Below are positions 22,768 through 33,495 of a stretch of 64,000 bases of DNA, one piece after another. Below the pieces are notes generated by a model. It worked only from the letters and a program-made list of their open reading frames with translations. It was not told the DNA's origin and did no database searches. Source of the stretch: Stenogyne calaminthoides (Eukaryota > Streptophyta > Magnoliopsida > Lamiales > Lamiaceae). Location of the stretch: NCBI GenBank assembly GCA_037126765.1, contig JBBCBC010000016.1, positions 13,566,728 to 13,630,727 of the forward strand, written 5' to 3'. Each line of letters starts with the position of its first letter. Within the stretch, counting starts at the first letter, position 1. The position numbers and the translations under genes are program-made.

Positions 22768-24692
22768 TGTGCCTTTTCAGTCTATCTACTAGCTCCATAC
22801 TTCATTCCTTGAGAATTGATTCAAATTTCATCTTGCATAGCAAGAAGAATCCAATGAGAATCTTGTAGAGCTTCACCAATCTCGAGAGGTTCCTTCTCCG
22901 ATAGGAAGCGGCGAGAATAGAAACACTCTCACCATGGAACCTTCTTGTTTTAACACCTTCGGTTAGATCACCCACAATCGACTTCTAGGATGACTATCTA
23001 ACCATTTCCTTCTTGATGTTCCCCCTTCAAGAAGTATCCTCAACATTTGAAATGTTAGGTTCGATTAATTCATGAAACTCGAGAACAACAAAAAATGAGA
23101 AAGGAATCATCTTCCTCGTGGAAATTCCATTCGAAACATTGTCGAGAGACATTTGTTCCCCTTTGGTTGATAAATTCGAGAATTTGCCTCACCGTGACCA
23201 CATCTTCATTGGCATCACATACCCGAGTCCGGCGGTGTCTGCTCGGATTGGTCACCTTTGGAGTGTTGGTTTTCTTGAGTCTCACCATCCCGAGTTCCAT
23301 CCTGAACTTATTTATCGAGTCTGAGTCACTCCAATCATAGATAGTGACCCAACTTCTTCTTTTTCGTGTTCAATTGGATGATTTATCTTTTCGCTTCGGG
23401 GCTTAATCTGGTGATCCTCTTAGTCGGTTCATCTGCATCATGTTCTGTTTCTTCCGAACACAAGTAGATTCATCAAAAACAACATGAGGTGTTTCCTCCA
23501 CAATAATAGTCCCTACGATTTGTAAACTCGAAAGCTTTTATTGACTTGAGAATATCCTAAGAATATTCCTTCATCGGCTTTACTATCAAATGTTTTCAAC
23601 TCGATCTTTACCATTATTGTGTATGAAACACTTGCAACCAAACACACGAAAAAGAAAAAACAAGAGGCTTCCTTTCATTCCAAAGCTCATAGGGTGTTTT
23701 GCCTTTACTCTTAGTCAACATGGATTTGTTCGAGAGTAGCATGCGGTGTTGATGACTTGACCCAAAACCTTTTAGGAATATCGACTTCGGTATCATTGTC
23801 CTTGCTGAACTCTTTTCGAGTCCTGTTCCTTCTTTCAAAGAACACCATTTTGTTGAGGGGGGTTTCATGTGAAATTCCATTTCTGTTTCATCATATGATA
23901 ATTCCATTTCCTTTGTCAAGATCGATTTTGACCACACTCGATTTTTTTCTCAATACTGAGCCTTTTCAGTAACTCTGGCAATTTTATCTGAGTCTCTTTC
24001 TTACTGAGTAAGAATATGACCCAAGTATATCTTGAGTAGTCATCAACTACTACCAATGTGTATTTCCTGCCATTAGTGCTCACTGGTGTTATAGGACCAC
24101 AAAGATCCATATGCAGTAACTGAAGTATTCTGTAAGTAGAAACATCTACTTTGCTTTTAAATGATGCTCTAATTTGTTTTCCTTTCTGCCATGCATCACA
24201 AATATGTTCCTTACTGAATACTTCATTAGGCAACCCTCTCACAAGAGCTAATCTTGCAAGCTTGTTCTGGGTTTTAAAATTTAGGTGATTCATTCTTTTA
24301 TGCCATAACCAACTGGTATCTGTGGAACTTTTAGCAACCAAACATGTATCTTTAGGAGTTGAACTCCAATTAGCAAGATACACATTTCCTTTTCTTGTAC
24401 CAGTTAGTAGTACTTTCTGTGAGATATCATCTTTCAAAAAACATAAGTTCTTAGAGAACTCAACATTAAAACCTTTATCACAGAATTGGCTTATTGAAAG
24501 CAAATTATGCTTCAATCCAGATACATATGAAACACCATGGATATGAACTGAGTCGATTTCCAAAGTTCCATATCCTTCAGTCTGTCCCTTGGAGTTGTCT
24601 CCAAAAGTGATATGTGGGCCTCTTTGTTCAACATAGTCACTGAGTATCTTCTTGAATCCTGTCATATGTCTTGTATTGGCGGCTACTCGCAT
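22768..24692 (-). pseudogene. Copia-C protease end, GAG-pre-integrase and integrase
   Basis: The frame 23916-24692 begins at the end of the protease (TRHMTGFKK). It continues through NLLSISQFCDKGFNVEF and WLWHKRMNHLNFKTQNKLA into integrase with LLHMDLCGPITPVS and VVVDDYSRYTWV. In the zinc module the second Cys of the C-x2-C pair is Trp (CDAWQKGK). A later piece (23614-23937) has the Copia integrase tail GKTPYELWNERKP. The region 22768-23600 is heavily degraded, with only scattered similarity. The frame is cut near 24670, before the DSG motif of the protease. Confidence 0.82.
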
Positions 24693-25245
24693 ATTGATGT
24701 CGAACGTTTATTGGCACAAGAAAGACAAGAACGAGAGGAGATGGCGCGAACAGCTTATGCGCCAGGAATGGAGAGATATGCAAAATCAAATGAGTGTGTA
24801 TTATCAGGAGCTCCAGGCAAACCCATCCAGTGGTAGCAGCAACATGTGGGTCTTTTTCCCTAGCATCAGGGGGGGTCTTTTCCCCAGCAGGGAAACCTAT
24901 CGGGTGGTAGTCCTCATCAGCAGGTGGGACTTTTTCCCGAGCAGGCTGGTGGTTGCCCGCAGCAGGCCGGTGGTAGGCCTCAGCAGGTCAATCTTGGTGC
25001 CCAGAATTTTGGCGCCTTATTTCCCCCTTATCCCGCTTATCCACCTGTCAGTGTTGGTGGTTATTCTACAACTCCCGTGAACCGTCCTGATAGTTTTTTT
25101 CCTTTTGCCCCTCCTGTTCGTGCTTCTGGTCCCAGTGCTTTGGCGTCTCATGCTTGACATCGTTCTGAACTTCTCACTGCTCCTTTTAATGATCTTCTCA
25201 ATGCCAGTAATGAATATGATGAGAATGAGAATGACATTAATTAGC
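24672..25245 (+). pseudogene. Unrecognised Gln/Gly/Pro-rich C-terminal coding remnant
   Basis: Plus-strand coding-like sequence starts abruptly at the Copia-C break. One frame reads KKDKNERRWREQLMRQEW, a charged helical stretch. After a frame change one reads repeated GLFP, PQQ and AGG words, then AYPPVSVGGYSTTPVNRP, and an end at FNDLLNASNEYDENENDIN. This looks like the 3' end of a gene or of a DNA transposon ORF with a low-complexity tail. I cannot name the family. At least one frameshift is needed. Confidence 0.4.
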
Positions 25246-25394
25246 TATCTTACAAATTTCATTGACTGAATACTTTTTTATGTTTTTTGATTAATTTCTG
25301 AATATTTGCTACATTTGTTTGTTATGATTATTAGTTATGAATATTGTTGATTAATCTCTATGGTTAGTTTATGAGAATTGGTACGTACGTACAT

Positions 25395-25690
25395 ATATAT
25401 GTGCACATGCAGGTTAATAATAAAAAAAGAATATAAAAGTAATTATTTGATAATTTTATTGAAACTATTTTAATAAAAAAACGATCAATATAAGCGTATA
25501 TACTTCTGCACGTGTTACTTAATTGTGAAAGAAAATATAAAAGTGATTATTTGGCAATTTTATTGAAAATATTTTAATAATAATGATCAATATATATATG
25601 TATATGTGCACGTGTTAGTTAATATATAGTGAAAAATAATATAATTGGCAATTCTTTTGAAAATATTTAATAAAAACGAGTGTAAAAATA
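25395..25690. repeat. Tandem repeat, about 120-bp units, three copies
   Basis: Three successive diverged units each contain TGTGCACRTG, then GTTARTTAATA, AATATAAAAGT, ATTTGGCAATTTTATTGAAA, and TTTAATAA...CGATCAATATA. They lie around 25395-25500, 25505-25610 and 25610-25690; the last is shortened. Confidence 0.65.
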
Positions 25691-25870
25691 TATTCAAAAT
25701 TGTGAAAAGGAATATTAAAATATCATTTTTTTTTTTAAAAATTTGAATCTACTTAATAAAAATAATTATTATATTTGGGATATATATAAATTTACTCATG
25801 TTAATAAGTATATAAAAGATTATAAATTATTTATTTCATAAATTTTATTATGAACATTTTAATTAAACCA

Positions 25871-25914
25871 AAGTGTGTGTGTGTGTTTGTGTATATATAT
25901 ATATATATATATAT
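25871..25914. repeat. (GT)n(AT)n microsatellite
   Basis: A run of GT repeats passes into AT repeats over about 44 bases. Confidence 0.9.
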
Positions 25915-26003
25915 AAATATTTGTATTATAAATGATATAAGAAATAACACATAATATATGATACATATACATACAATTAGAAAGGCTTTGATAACCAATA
26001 ATT

Positions 26004-26190
26004 AGCCGTGTCCAAATGGTTTTGGCGAAACACACAAGGCCTCCACATACAAAGAGGTCGTGTGTTCGATTCTTCATGGGGGTGAAAATTTGCCCAAAAT
26101 GCACTCACTACGCACACAGTACAAGGGGTTCGCCTGGCCTAGTGGTTCAGTTGGGGCTGTGCGGAGGCGGGCGACGAGAGTTCGAATCGT
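26004..26190 (+). mobile_element. Two tRNA-like (SINE-type) promoter cassettes
   Basis: The first cassette has an A-box-like TAGCCGTGTCCAAATGG at 26003-26019 and a B-box-like GTGTGTTCGATTC near 26060-26072. The second has TGGCCTAGTGGTTC near 26135-26148 and GAGTTCGAATCGT at 26177-26189, both close to the RNA polymerase III box A and box B consensus. No stable cloverleaf is evident, so SINE heads or captured tRNA-like sequence are more likely than tRNA genes. The second runs straight into CACTA-type subterminal repeats. Confidence 0.5.
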
Positions 26191-26403
26191 GCCGACATTT
26201 GGCGAGGGCCTCAGACCCTCGTTAAATCTGACACATGTCAGCCCTCGGGAAAACTCTCGCTATTTTGACGAGGGATTTCATTTGCCCTCGTTAAATGGTT
26301 CCCGACTAGCAATTTAAATATGGGTTATTTCCCTCGTTAAAACCCTCACTAAATCATGTTCCCTCGTTAAAATCCTCTTTATGTTTGATGTATTTTGTGG
26401 TGT
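26191..26403 (-). mobile_element. CACTA-like transposon terminus with subterminal repeats
   Basis: CCCTCGTTAA and its variants occur about seven times within 200 bp, in both directions. The right edge on the minus strand reads CACCACAAAATACATC, close to the CACTACAAAA ends of plant CACTA (En/Spm) elements. The same motif is found next to a clearer CACTA end at 56638. The partner end was not found, so the extent to the left is unknown. Confidence 0.5.
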
Positions 26404-26409
26404 TCCCTT

Positions 26410-27600
26410 TACTCTTTTTATTTTTATCGGATAACAAATATGTATTAATCAGCTTGGACTATAAGGGGTATTCCAACAATTCAACGCTTACATTATAATA
26501 ATGATACTTATTGAACAAGTGTCAAAGAGATTCAGATAAATATTAAGAAAGATCTACTCCCAAGATAAATCAAAAAACATTAAAGGAAACAATTTATGGG
26601 TTTGGAGAACCAGTTCCGAGTGGAGTGATTCTTAAGAATTTCTCCTTTCGCAAATGACCAAGCCCAAACATGTGCTTTAATTTCAACTGTCACCTTACTC
26701 GGGGTTGTAATGGAGCTATTGAAGAACTTGTACTTTCCAGCTTTCCACACGGTCCAAACGATTCCAGACCATAATATCGTTGTCGCTTTCATATTCGTCC
26801 CCTTCCAAAAAAAATTGAACGTTGAAGAAGATGGATTGATGGATCGTGATGAGTTACCATTGTGATTTCCAACTATTTGTAGCAATTGTTCCAGATTTCT
26901 TTCGTGAAATTGCAGTCGAAAAAAATGTGGAAAATGTCCTTGCGCGTCTTCCCCTTCACATAACATAAATTTGATGTGTCCTTGAGCTTGAATGATTCAT
27001 CCTTTCTGTAGGTTTGTCTTCGTCGGCAACCTTTCCTTCAAGATTTTCCCGGTTTGTACACTTGTTGGGGCAAAATAAGACCACAAACGTTTGAATATTT
27101 TTCGCTTTTCCTGGGCAGCAGTTATGTCGATTGGAATGCCACAGTTTTTTGTATGCAATCTTCGTAGAAAAGAACTCTTTCCAAGTGTTGAATGAAATCT
27201 CTTTGTCGAATAAGTCGTTGCTCTATTTTGATAAGTTGATCCTGGCTTTGATTTTCTTTTAAAATAATTCAATCTCATCTAAAAGTCTAAACTTGTAGAG
27301 AGATGTGGAATTAATTCGTCTATTTAATTTCCCTCAACATCTTTTATCGGTACAAAAATGTATTGAGAATTCAGAGTTTCCAATCCTTACAAATGGAACA
27401 CTTATAAGAATCACATCACCAGTTCTCTTGCTTGCTAAATAATTTCTCGGATCACCTAACAACCTTTTAAACTAGCTAGTATCTTTCATATTTTGCAATT
27501 CAAGAGAAAATCAGGACTATAAATTAATCTTAAGCTCCTCTGAATTTCGTTTGAAATCCATTTATCGAATCCCTCGACTTTGATGGACTCTAAAATAGGC
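26410..27600 (-). pseudogene. LINE ORF2 C-terminal remnant
   Basis: Reading right to left, degraded frames show LFDKEISFNTWKEFFSTKI (near 27170-27230). RLWSYFAPTSVQTGKILKER follows (26997-27278), the plant LINE zinc-binding reverse transcriptase (zf-RVT) region. Next come HFPHFF, then ATTILWSGIVWTVWKA (26580-26966), the conserved block near the end of ORF2. An A-rich tail on the minus strand (GATAAAAATAAAAAG, near 26410-26435) is consistent with a LINE 3' end. Many stops mark it as old. Only the C-terminal third is present, as in typical 5' truncation. Confidence 0.65.
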
Positions 27601-27895
27601 CGTATGTGGGCTGTAAGTAATTGTTGATAATGGGCTGAATATTGGCCTTGATAATGGCCCAAATGTTTTTTTATAGGGTCCAGTTATTCACACCCACTGA
27701 ATTAATTAATACACCCACTTAATTAGAAAACTACCAAATATACCCCTAAGCCCTAATTATTTCTCCTTCTTACCATCTCTGAAAATTGATGCAAAAGGTC
27801 TGCCACCGCCGCCTTCCGCCCCAACGCCGCCAGCACCCACGATGCCCCACCGTCATTTCCTTTTTTCTTTCTTTTCTCTTTTTTACCCTTGTTTT

Positions 27896-29491
27896 AGTTG
27901 GAATATAGAGACAAGTATAAAACGTAATCACATGCGCAGCGGAAATTAAAGTTCACCAACAACGAACAATTAATTGCATATAGATTACAATAATCATAAC
28001 GAGAAATCTTACAGTAACTCAAGAGCAAATTTCTCTACTACAGTATCCACGTAATCCCAAATTACAGACTTGCACGGATTTGCCAGCGTTGAATCCCGAG
28101 ACAGATTTGCTAGGAAAATCCAAAATCTAGACCTTATGGAGAAAATATGAAGTAACGTTGTTTGTGAATTCTCAAGAGCTTGTATATATAGGGAGGCCCA
28201 ACTTAAATCTTAAGCTAGCCCAATTAGGGAAATAAAAACTCTAATCTTGAATTAAATTAATTTCTTTTAATTTAATTCCCTAAATATAAATCTCTACAGA
28301 TTTAAATGCCTTATATGAAAATCTCTACGATTTATTTCCATATACATTAAATCCTACAAATATATTCCAAATATAATTATTGAGAGTTCTTATTTAATTA
28401 AATACAATTTAATTAAACACTAATAATAAATTAATCTATTATTAATTACTTCTCCATAAATTAAATATTAAATCAAATTTAACATTTAATCAACCAACTA
28501 TAATCCGTAAAAGGGAACTACTTGTTGTGTGACCCCTAGGCCCTCATATACCAAGTGATTAGTCAAACTAACGGTCTTAATTGAACATTATTCAATAAAT
28601 CAGACATTCTTAATATATGAGGTACGTTGCGAGAAACATGCAACTACCTGTAACTGAAATGTGGGCAATTGTGATTTCCTCCTTTCATTCACGAATGCTC
28701 GATTAATCTTGAACATAATGAAGTGTATATTCAAATAACTTAATCAGTTTATCTCAAATCACTAATTGATCATTAGTGTCACACTTAGTCACAGAGTCTA
28801 GGTTGACGTGCATTGGCCAATGACTTAGATCCAATTATGATGAGAAGATGAGTATTCTCTCTAAATCCACTTTGAGGAATGAATCATTTTCTTGGCTCAA
28901 CTACCACGCAATGCACTTCGTGATGAACCCAATCTAAGTCATATCTACCCATAGACGGGTGTAAGCGTCGGTCATGGTCAAAGTTCATCACTCCACACAT
29001 GTCGTGCGTATTGACCTCAAGTCAAAGGAGTATCGCATCGCTCCCACTAACCGAGCCACCCGTAGACACATATAGTGGAACTACATCAAACGGTTTCTCG
29101 GATGGGTATACCAATACCCTCTAAGGTATTTGTGCATCCATCATGAGATATCTAGTATCTCGTAGTAAGTGAGATCTTACTACACTCTCTAAGAGTATGA
29201 TGCAGATCGCACACCAATCTCCATTGCATCATCAATATCCCTTTCTTGATGATCCTCGATTGGGGCTATTTAAGAATCATGCTTAAGTCATCTGAGTTCT
29301 CACTCACTCAATGACAACAGTGACTCAAGGGAACACATATAAGAATAAATGAAAACAATCAAACATAATATTCTAATGAGTGTAACGTCATACATTTAAT
29401 ATTAAATAAATAATAATATTTAACCAATACTGAATATTATCTGAGTATTATGTCCTTACAAAGGATTGTCTCTAGGACACTAACACTAACA
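27896..29491 (-). repeat. Copia-E1 3' LTR
   Basis: This 1.6-kb LTR starts TGTTAGTGTTAGTGTCC at 29491 on the minus strand. It ends near CTATATTCCAACT at 27896, where the expected CA end has probably mutated. It aligns along its length with the Copia-E2 LTR (60910-62516). A polypurine tract AAGTGGGAGAT (29492-29502) precedes it. Confidence 0.85.
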
Positions 29492-29502
29492 ATCTCCCAC
29501 TT

Positions 29503-30021
29503 GAACTAGAGTCAATCACCTACATGTCTAACCCCTAGACCATCAAAATGTCTAGTGTGTACATGAACACTCAAAGCCTTGGTGAAAGGATCAGTCAGGT
29601 TATCCTCCTTGGGGACACGTTCTAATTCTATCTCTCCTCTAGCGATTATCTCTCTTATCAAGTGATAACGCCTCGGTACATGCTTGTTTCTGTTATAGGA
29701 TCTCGGTTCCTTAGCTTGCGCAACCGCACCATTATTATCACAATACAACTTTATTGGACTACTGGCACTCGGAACTACCCCTAGTTTATTTAAGAACTGT
29801 TTTATCTAGACAACTTCTTTGGCAGCTTCTGCCGCAGCAATGTACTCAGCTTCGGTTGTTGAGTCTGCGGTAGTCTCTTGCTTGGAACTATTCCAACTTA
29901 CCGCCCCACCATTGAGAACGAAAACATAGCCCGACTTTGATTTGTAATCATCACAATCGGATTGGAAACTTGCATCAGCATAGCCAGTTGCAACTAGCTC
30001 TGACTGTCCTCCGTAGACCAA
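29503..30021 (-). pseudogene. Copia-E1 RNase H
   Basis: This is a Copia RNase H: VATGYADASFQSDCDDYKS (Asp), TTEAEYIAAAEAAKEV (Glu), MYCDNNGAVAQAKEP (Asp) and NLTDPFTKAL. A stop at 29806 (KEVV*) splits it from the C-terminal half (29512-29748). All catalytic acids are present, but the frame is interrupted once. Confidence 0.88.
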
Positions 30022-30031
30022 GAAACAGTCT

Positions 30032-31087
30032 TTAGTACGTCTGTAGGTACTTAAGAATGTTCTTCACAACAGTCCAGTGAGGTTCACCCAGATTCTGCTG
30101 GTATCTACCAGTGGTGCTAACAGCGAAGGCCACATCTGGCCTTGTGCAAGTCATGGCGTACATGATGGAGCCAATTGTAGATGCATACGGTATATCTTTC
30201 ATGCGTCGGATATCAGCTTCTGTGGAAGGACAATCCTTCTTAGACATCTTTATCCCATGACATGCCGGTAGAGAACCACTCTTAGAGTTCACCTTATCTA
30301 CGTAGGTTGACTGTGATAGTCCCAACATTTTCTTGGATCTATCCCTATGGATCTTGATCCCTAAGATGTAGCATGCCTCACCAAGGTCCGTCATCATGAA
30401 GGTCCTTGATAGCCAATCTTTTACCGACTGCATGAGAGGGATATTGTTTCATATAATCAATATGTCATCGACATACACAACTATGAAGACAATATTTCTC
30501 CCACTGCGTTTACGATAAACGCATGGATCTTCCGAATTTCTGATGAAGTCAAATGATTTGACAACTTCATCAAAACGGATATTCCAACTCCTAGAAGCTT
30601 GCTTTAGTCCATAAATGGACCGTTTAAGCTTACACACTAGGTTAGATTTTGGCTTAGATACAAAACCTTCCGGTTGAGTCATAAACACCTCCTTATCAAT
30701 GTTACCATTGAGGAAGGCTATTTTGACATCCATCTGCCAAATTTCATAATCTAAGTGTGCAGCTACAACAAGTAAAATTCGAATGGACTTGATCTTGGCA
30801 ACAGGTGAGAAAGTCTCATCATAGTCAATGCCTTCGCGTTGACTATAACCTTTTGCTACCAACCTAGCCTTGTAGGTTTGTACCTTATCGTTTGCATCGG
30901 TCTTACGCTTGTAGACCCATTTGTAACCTATGAGTTTTACCCCTTTCGGCAATTCAACCAAGTCCCAGACTTGATTTGTGTACATCGAGTCCATCTCGGA
31001 TTTCATGGCTTCATGCCACTTCTCTGAGTCAACATCTAATGTTGCCTCAGTGTAAGTTCTAGGATCGTCTTTATCCAGGATCTCCAC
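30032..31087 (-). pseudogene. Copia-E1 reverse transcriptase
   Basis: The RT is nearly intact. The first frame (30449-31087) runs from KGVKLIGYKWVYKRK through KARLVAKGYSQREGIDYDETFSP, QMDVKIAFLNGNIDKEV and SIYGLKQASRSWN to the catalytic VVYVDDILII. The second (30032-30433) carries LGEACYILGIKIHRDRSK, GLSQSTYVDK and CTRPDVAFAVS. The break between them (about 30434-30448) is a short frame change. One further defect lies near KVNSKSG, where the usual VLKRF is missing. Confidence 0.9.
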
Positions 31088-31099
31088 ATCATCATGTTC

Positions 31100-31558
31100 C
31101 TCTATGAGGAAACCATAATATCTAGTTGGCGGATTACGAATCCTAGTGGACTTACGGAGTTGTGGTGGTGCAGGTTGTACATTCTGATCGTGAAAATTTT
31201 ATGGTGCATCGATTTCATCAATGTCCGGAGAGTCCTCAAGAGCGACACTTTCAGATGCCTCTTGGGCGGGAGTTTGAACTATGTTGTTCTCATTCAGTCC
31301 ACTTGTAGTTTGTTGCGAAGGCAATGCAACTCCAATTACGCTCCCACTGGCTGAAAGAGGATCACTAAGTGATAAACTTCCACCATGTGAGCTGCTGATT
31401 GCTCCCACTGATTCCTTATCACGTTTCTTTGACAAGATATCAGTCTCTTGGTTATCTTGTGGTTCTTGAATTTCTTCAAGTTCTATCATCTTACGGCCTT
31501 GGTCCTTGAAGACATAGTCTTCTTCGAGAAACCTAGCCTGCCTAGAAACAATTATCAT
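31100..31558 (-). pseudogene. Copia-E1 integrase-RT linker
   Basis: This is a low-complexity acidic linker rich in Ser, Glu and Gln (EEIQEPQDNQETD, HGGSLSLSDPLSASGS), of the kind that separates integrase from RT in Copia polyproteins. The frame 31199-31558 is open. It is not a separate gene. Confidence 0.7.
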
Positions 31559-32527
31559 TTATTTCTCAGGTAGATAGAAATAATATCCTCTCGTTTCCTT
31601 AGGATATCCCACAAGGTATCCCTTTTCACCTTTGGATTCCAACTTATCAATGATCATCTTTTTCACAATCGCGGGGCAACCCCACGTTTTGATATGTGAA
31701 AAAGTTGGTTTTTTGCCACACCATAGTTCATATGGCGTATGCTCAACTGATTTGGATGGAATCCTATCCAGAATGTAAATTGAGGTTTGTAACGCGTATC
31801 CCCATAAGAATGTAGGGAGAGAAGAAAAGTTCATCATGGACCTTACCATGTCTAACAAGGTTCGGTTTCTCCTCTCGGATACTCCGTTCATCTGCGGTGT
31901 TCCGGGAGGAGTCCATTGAGATTGGATTCCATGTAACTTCAAGTAATCCATGAACTCGTGGCTAAGGTATTCACCTCCTCGATCCGATCGAAGAGTCTTT
32001 ATACTCTTACCAAGTTGCTTCTCTACTTCAGCTTTGAACTCCTTGAATTTCTCAAAAGATTCGGATTTGTGTTTCATAAGATACACATATCCATATCTTG
32101 AGAAATCATCAGTAAAAGTGACCCCTAGCTAGAGTGAGAAATGGTCCACAGACATCACTGTGGATCAACCCTAGAACTTCTTTGGCACGAATCCCTTTCC
32201 CAGAAAAGGGTTTTTGGTCATCTTGCCCTTGAGACAGGATTCACAATTTCCATAAGACTCAAAGTCGAATGGGGTTAAGTAGTCTAACTTTCTTAACCTT
32301 GCAATTTTATTCTCATTTGCATGACCAAGCCTACAATGCCACAAGTAAGTCGGGTTTTCATGATTACTAAATTTGAGTCGTTTGTTTTGTATATTAAGAA
32401 TATCATGTCCACAATGCAACAAATATAAACCATTCGATAAAGGAGCATTTCCATAAACATCACCATTAAACGAAAAATAACAATTATTATTTGCAAAATG
32501 GAAGAAAAACCCTTCAATGTCTAACAT
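31559..32527 (-). pseudogene. Copia-E1 GAG-pre-integrase and integrase
   Basis: The zinc module is at 32171-32527: LWHCRLGHANENKIARL, then CESCLKGKMTKNPF. The DDE core is at 31559-32086: TLRSDRGGEYLSHEFMDYL (Asp) and GTPQMNGVSERRNRTLLDM (Glu), followed by the tail YELWCGKKPTFSHIKTWGCP. Between them (32087-32170) a deletion and an in-frame TAG remove most of the first-Asp strand, so the enzyme cannot be made whole. Confidence 0.88.
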
Positions 32528-33495
32528 AGGAATAGAAATAATGTTGCGAGTAATAGAGGGAACAAAATAACAATTATTTAGTTCAAGTGTAAAACCAGAG
32601 AGTAAGTCTAAAACATAAACGCCAACACGTTCAGCAGCAACTCTTGCGCCATTCCCAACGTGTAGGGTGACTTCACCCGGCCTAACTGCTCTGCTATGCT
32701 TGAGACCCTACACATTAGTACAAATGTGTGAGCCACAACCGGTATCAAATACCCAACAGTTAGTATCATTTGTGGACATGTTTATCTCAATAACAAACAT
32801 ACATGTTCCAGTGGCTGAGGCATCTTATGCCTTCTTTTCAGCTGCTAGAACTTTGCAGTCATTCTTCCAATGCCCCTTCTGCTTGCAGTAGAGGTATACA
32901 TCCTTGTCCACCTTGTCCTTCTTTTGAATTCCACCTTTGGGCTTAAGGAAGTTTGGCTTGGAGCCTTTCTTTGCCTTGCCCCTTCGCTTCTTCTTTCCTT
33001 TCGGAGCAGAAGAAGTAGAGGCACTCACCATGAGCACGGGCTTATCCTTAGCAGTGGAAGACTCAAAGGTCTTTAGCATGTTAGGCAGCTCGGGCATAGT
33101 CGATTTCGTCTTATTCATATTAAAGTTTACTACGAAACTCGAATATGAATCGGGAAGTGACTGAAGAATGGCATAAACAACAACATTGGTCTTGAGCTCA
33201 ATGCCCAATTGATCAAGTTTCTCAATTAGCCCAATCATCTTCAATACATGAGGAGAAACCTTCCCTCCCTCAGATAGTCGGCACCTAAACAGATCTCTCA
33301 TCACTTCGTAAATCTCGAAACGAGATTCAGAATCAAAGAGATCCTTCAGATGCTTAATCATATCGAAGGGAAGCATCTTCTCATGCTGCCTTTGCAATTC
33401 GGGAGTCATCCCGAGTAGCATAACACACTGAGCCTGGGAAGCATCATCTTGATGCTTCTTCTGAGCTTCGACGTCAAACGCCTCGGCTTTGAGGA
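32528..33495 (-). pseudogene. Copia-E1 gag and protease
   Basis: The gag body (32825-33517) includes GMTPELQRQHEKM, FRCRLSEGGKVSPHVLKMIG and LPDSYSSFVVNFNM, a UBN2-type Copia gag. The zinc knuckle reads YLYCKQKGHWKNDC, so the first Cys of the CCHC set is Tyr. The protease follows with VFDTGCGSHICTN (near 32710-32750) and an in-frame TAG just after it. The N terminus of gag is lost: the open frame runs into LTR sequence at 33496. Confidence 0.88.

Larger units (their letters stand above)
14546..24670 (-). mobile_element. Copia-C, Sirevirus-like element with env-like region
   Basis: The minus-strand order is protease and GAG-pre-integrase (24670-24000), integrase, RT (22767-22099), RNase H (21690-21484), an extra coding region (20792-17212), polypurine tract (16792-16806) and 3' LTR (16791-14546). 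A coding region between pol and the 3' LTR is the layout of Sireviruses (SIRE1/Maximus). The element is truncated on the right at about 24670, within the protease, so gag and the 5' LTR are missing. It entered the LTR of Copia-B, with GTCTT as the predicted target duplication. Confidence 0.8.
25246..26000. other. AT-rich non-coding stretch
   Basis: There is no credible gene. It holds the tandem repeat and microsatellite listed separately. Confidence 0.6.

Noticed and set aside
26004..26190. tRNA genes
   Set aside because: Box A and box B are present, but I could not draw an acceptor stem or a normal anticodon arm. SINE-type sequence is more likely.
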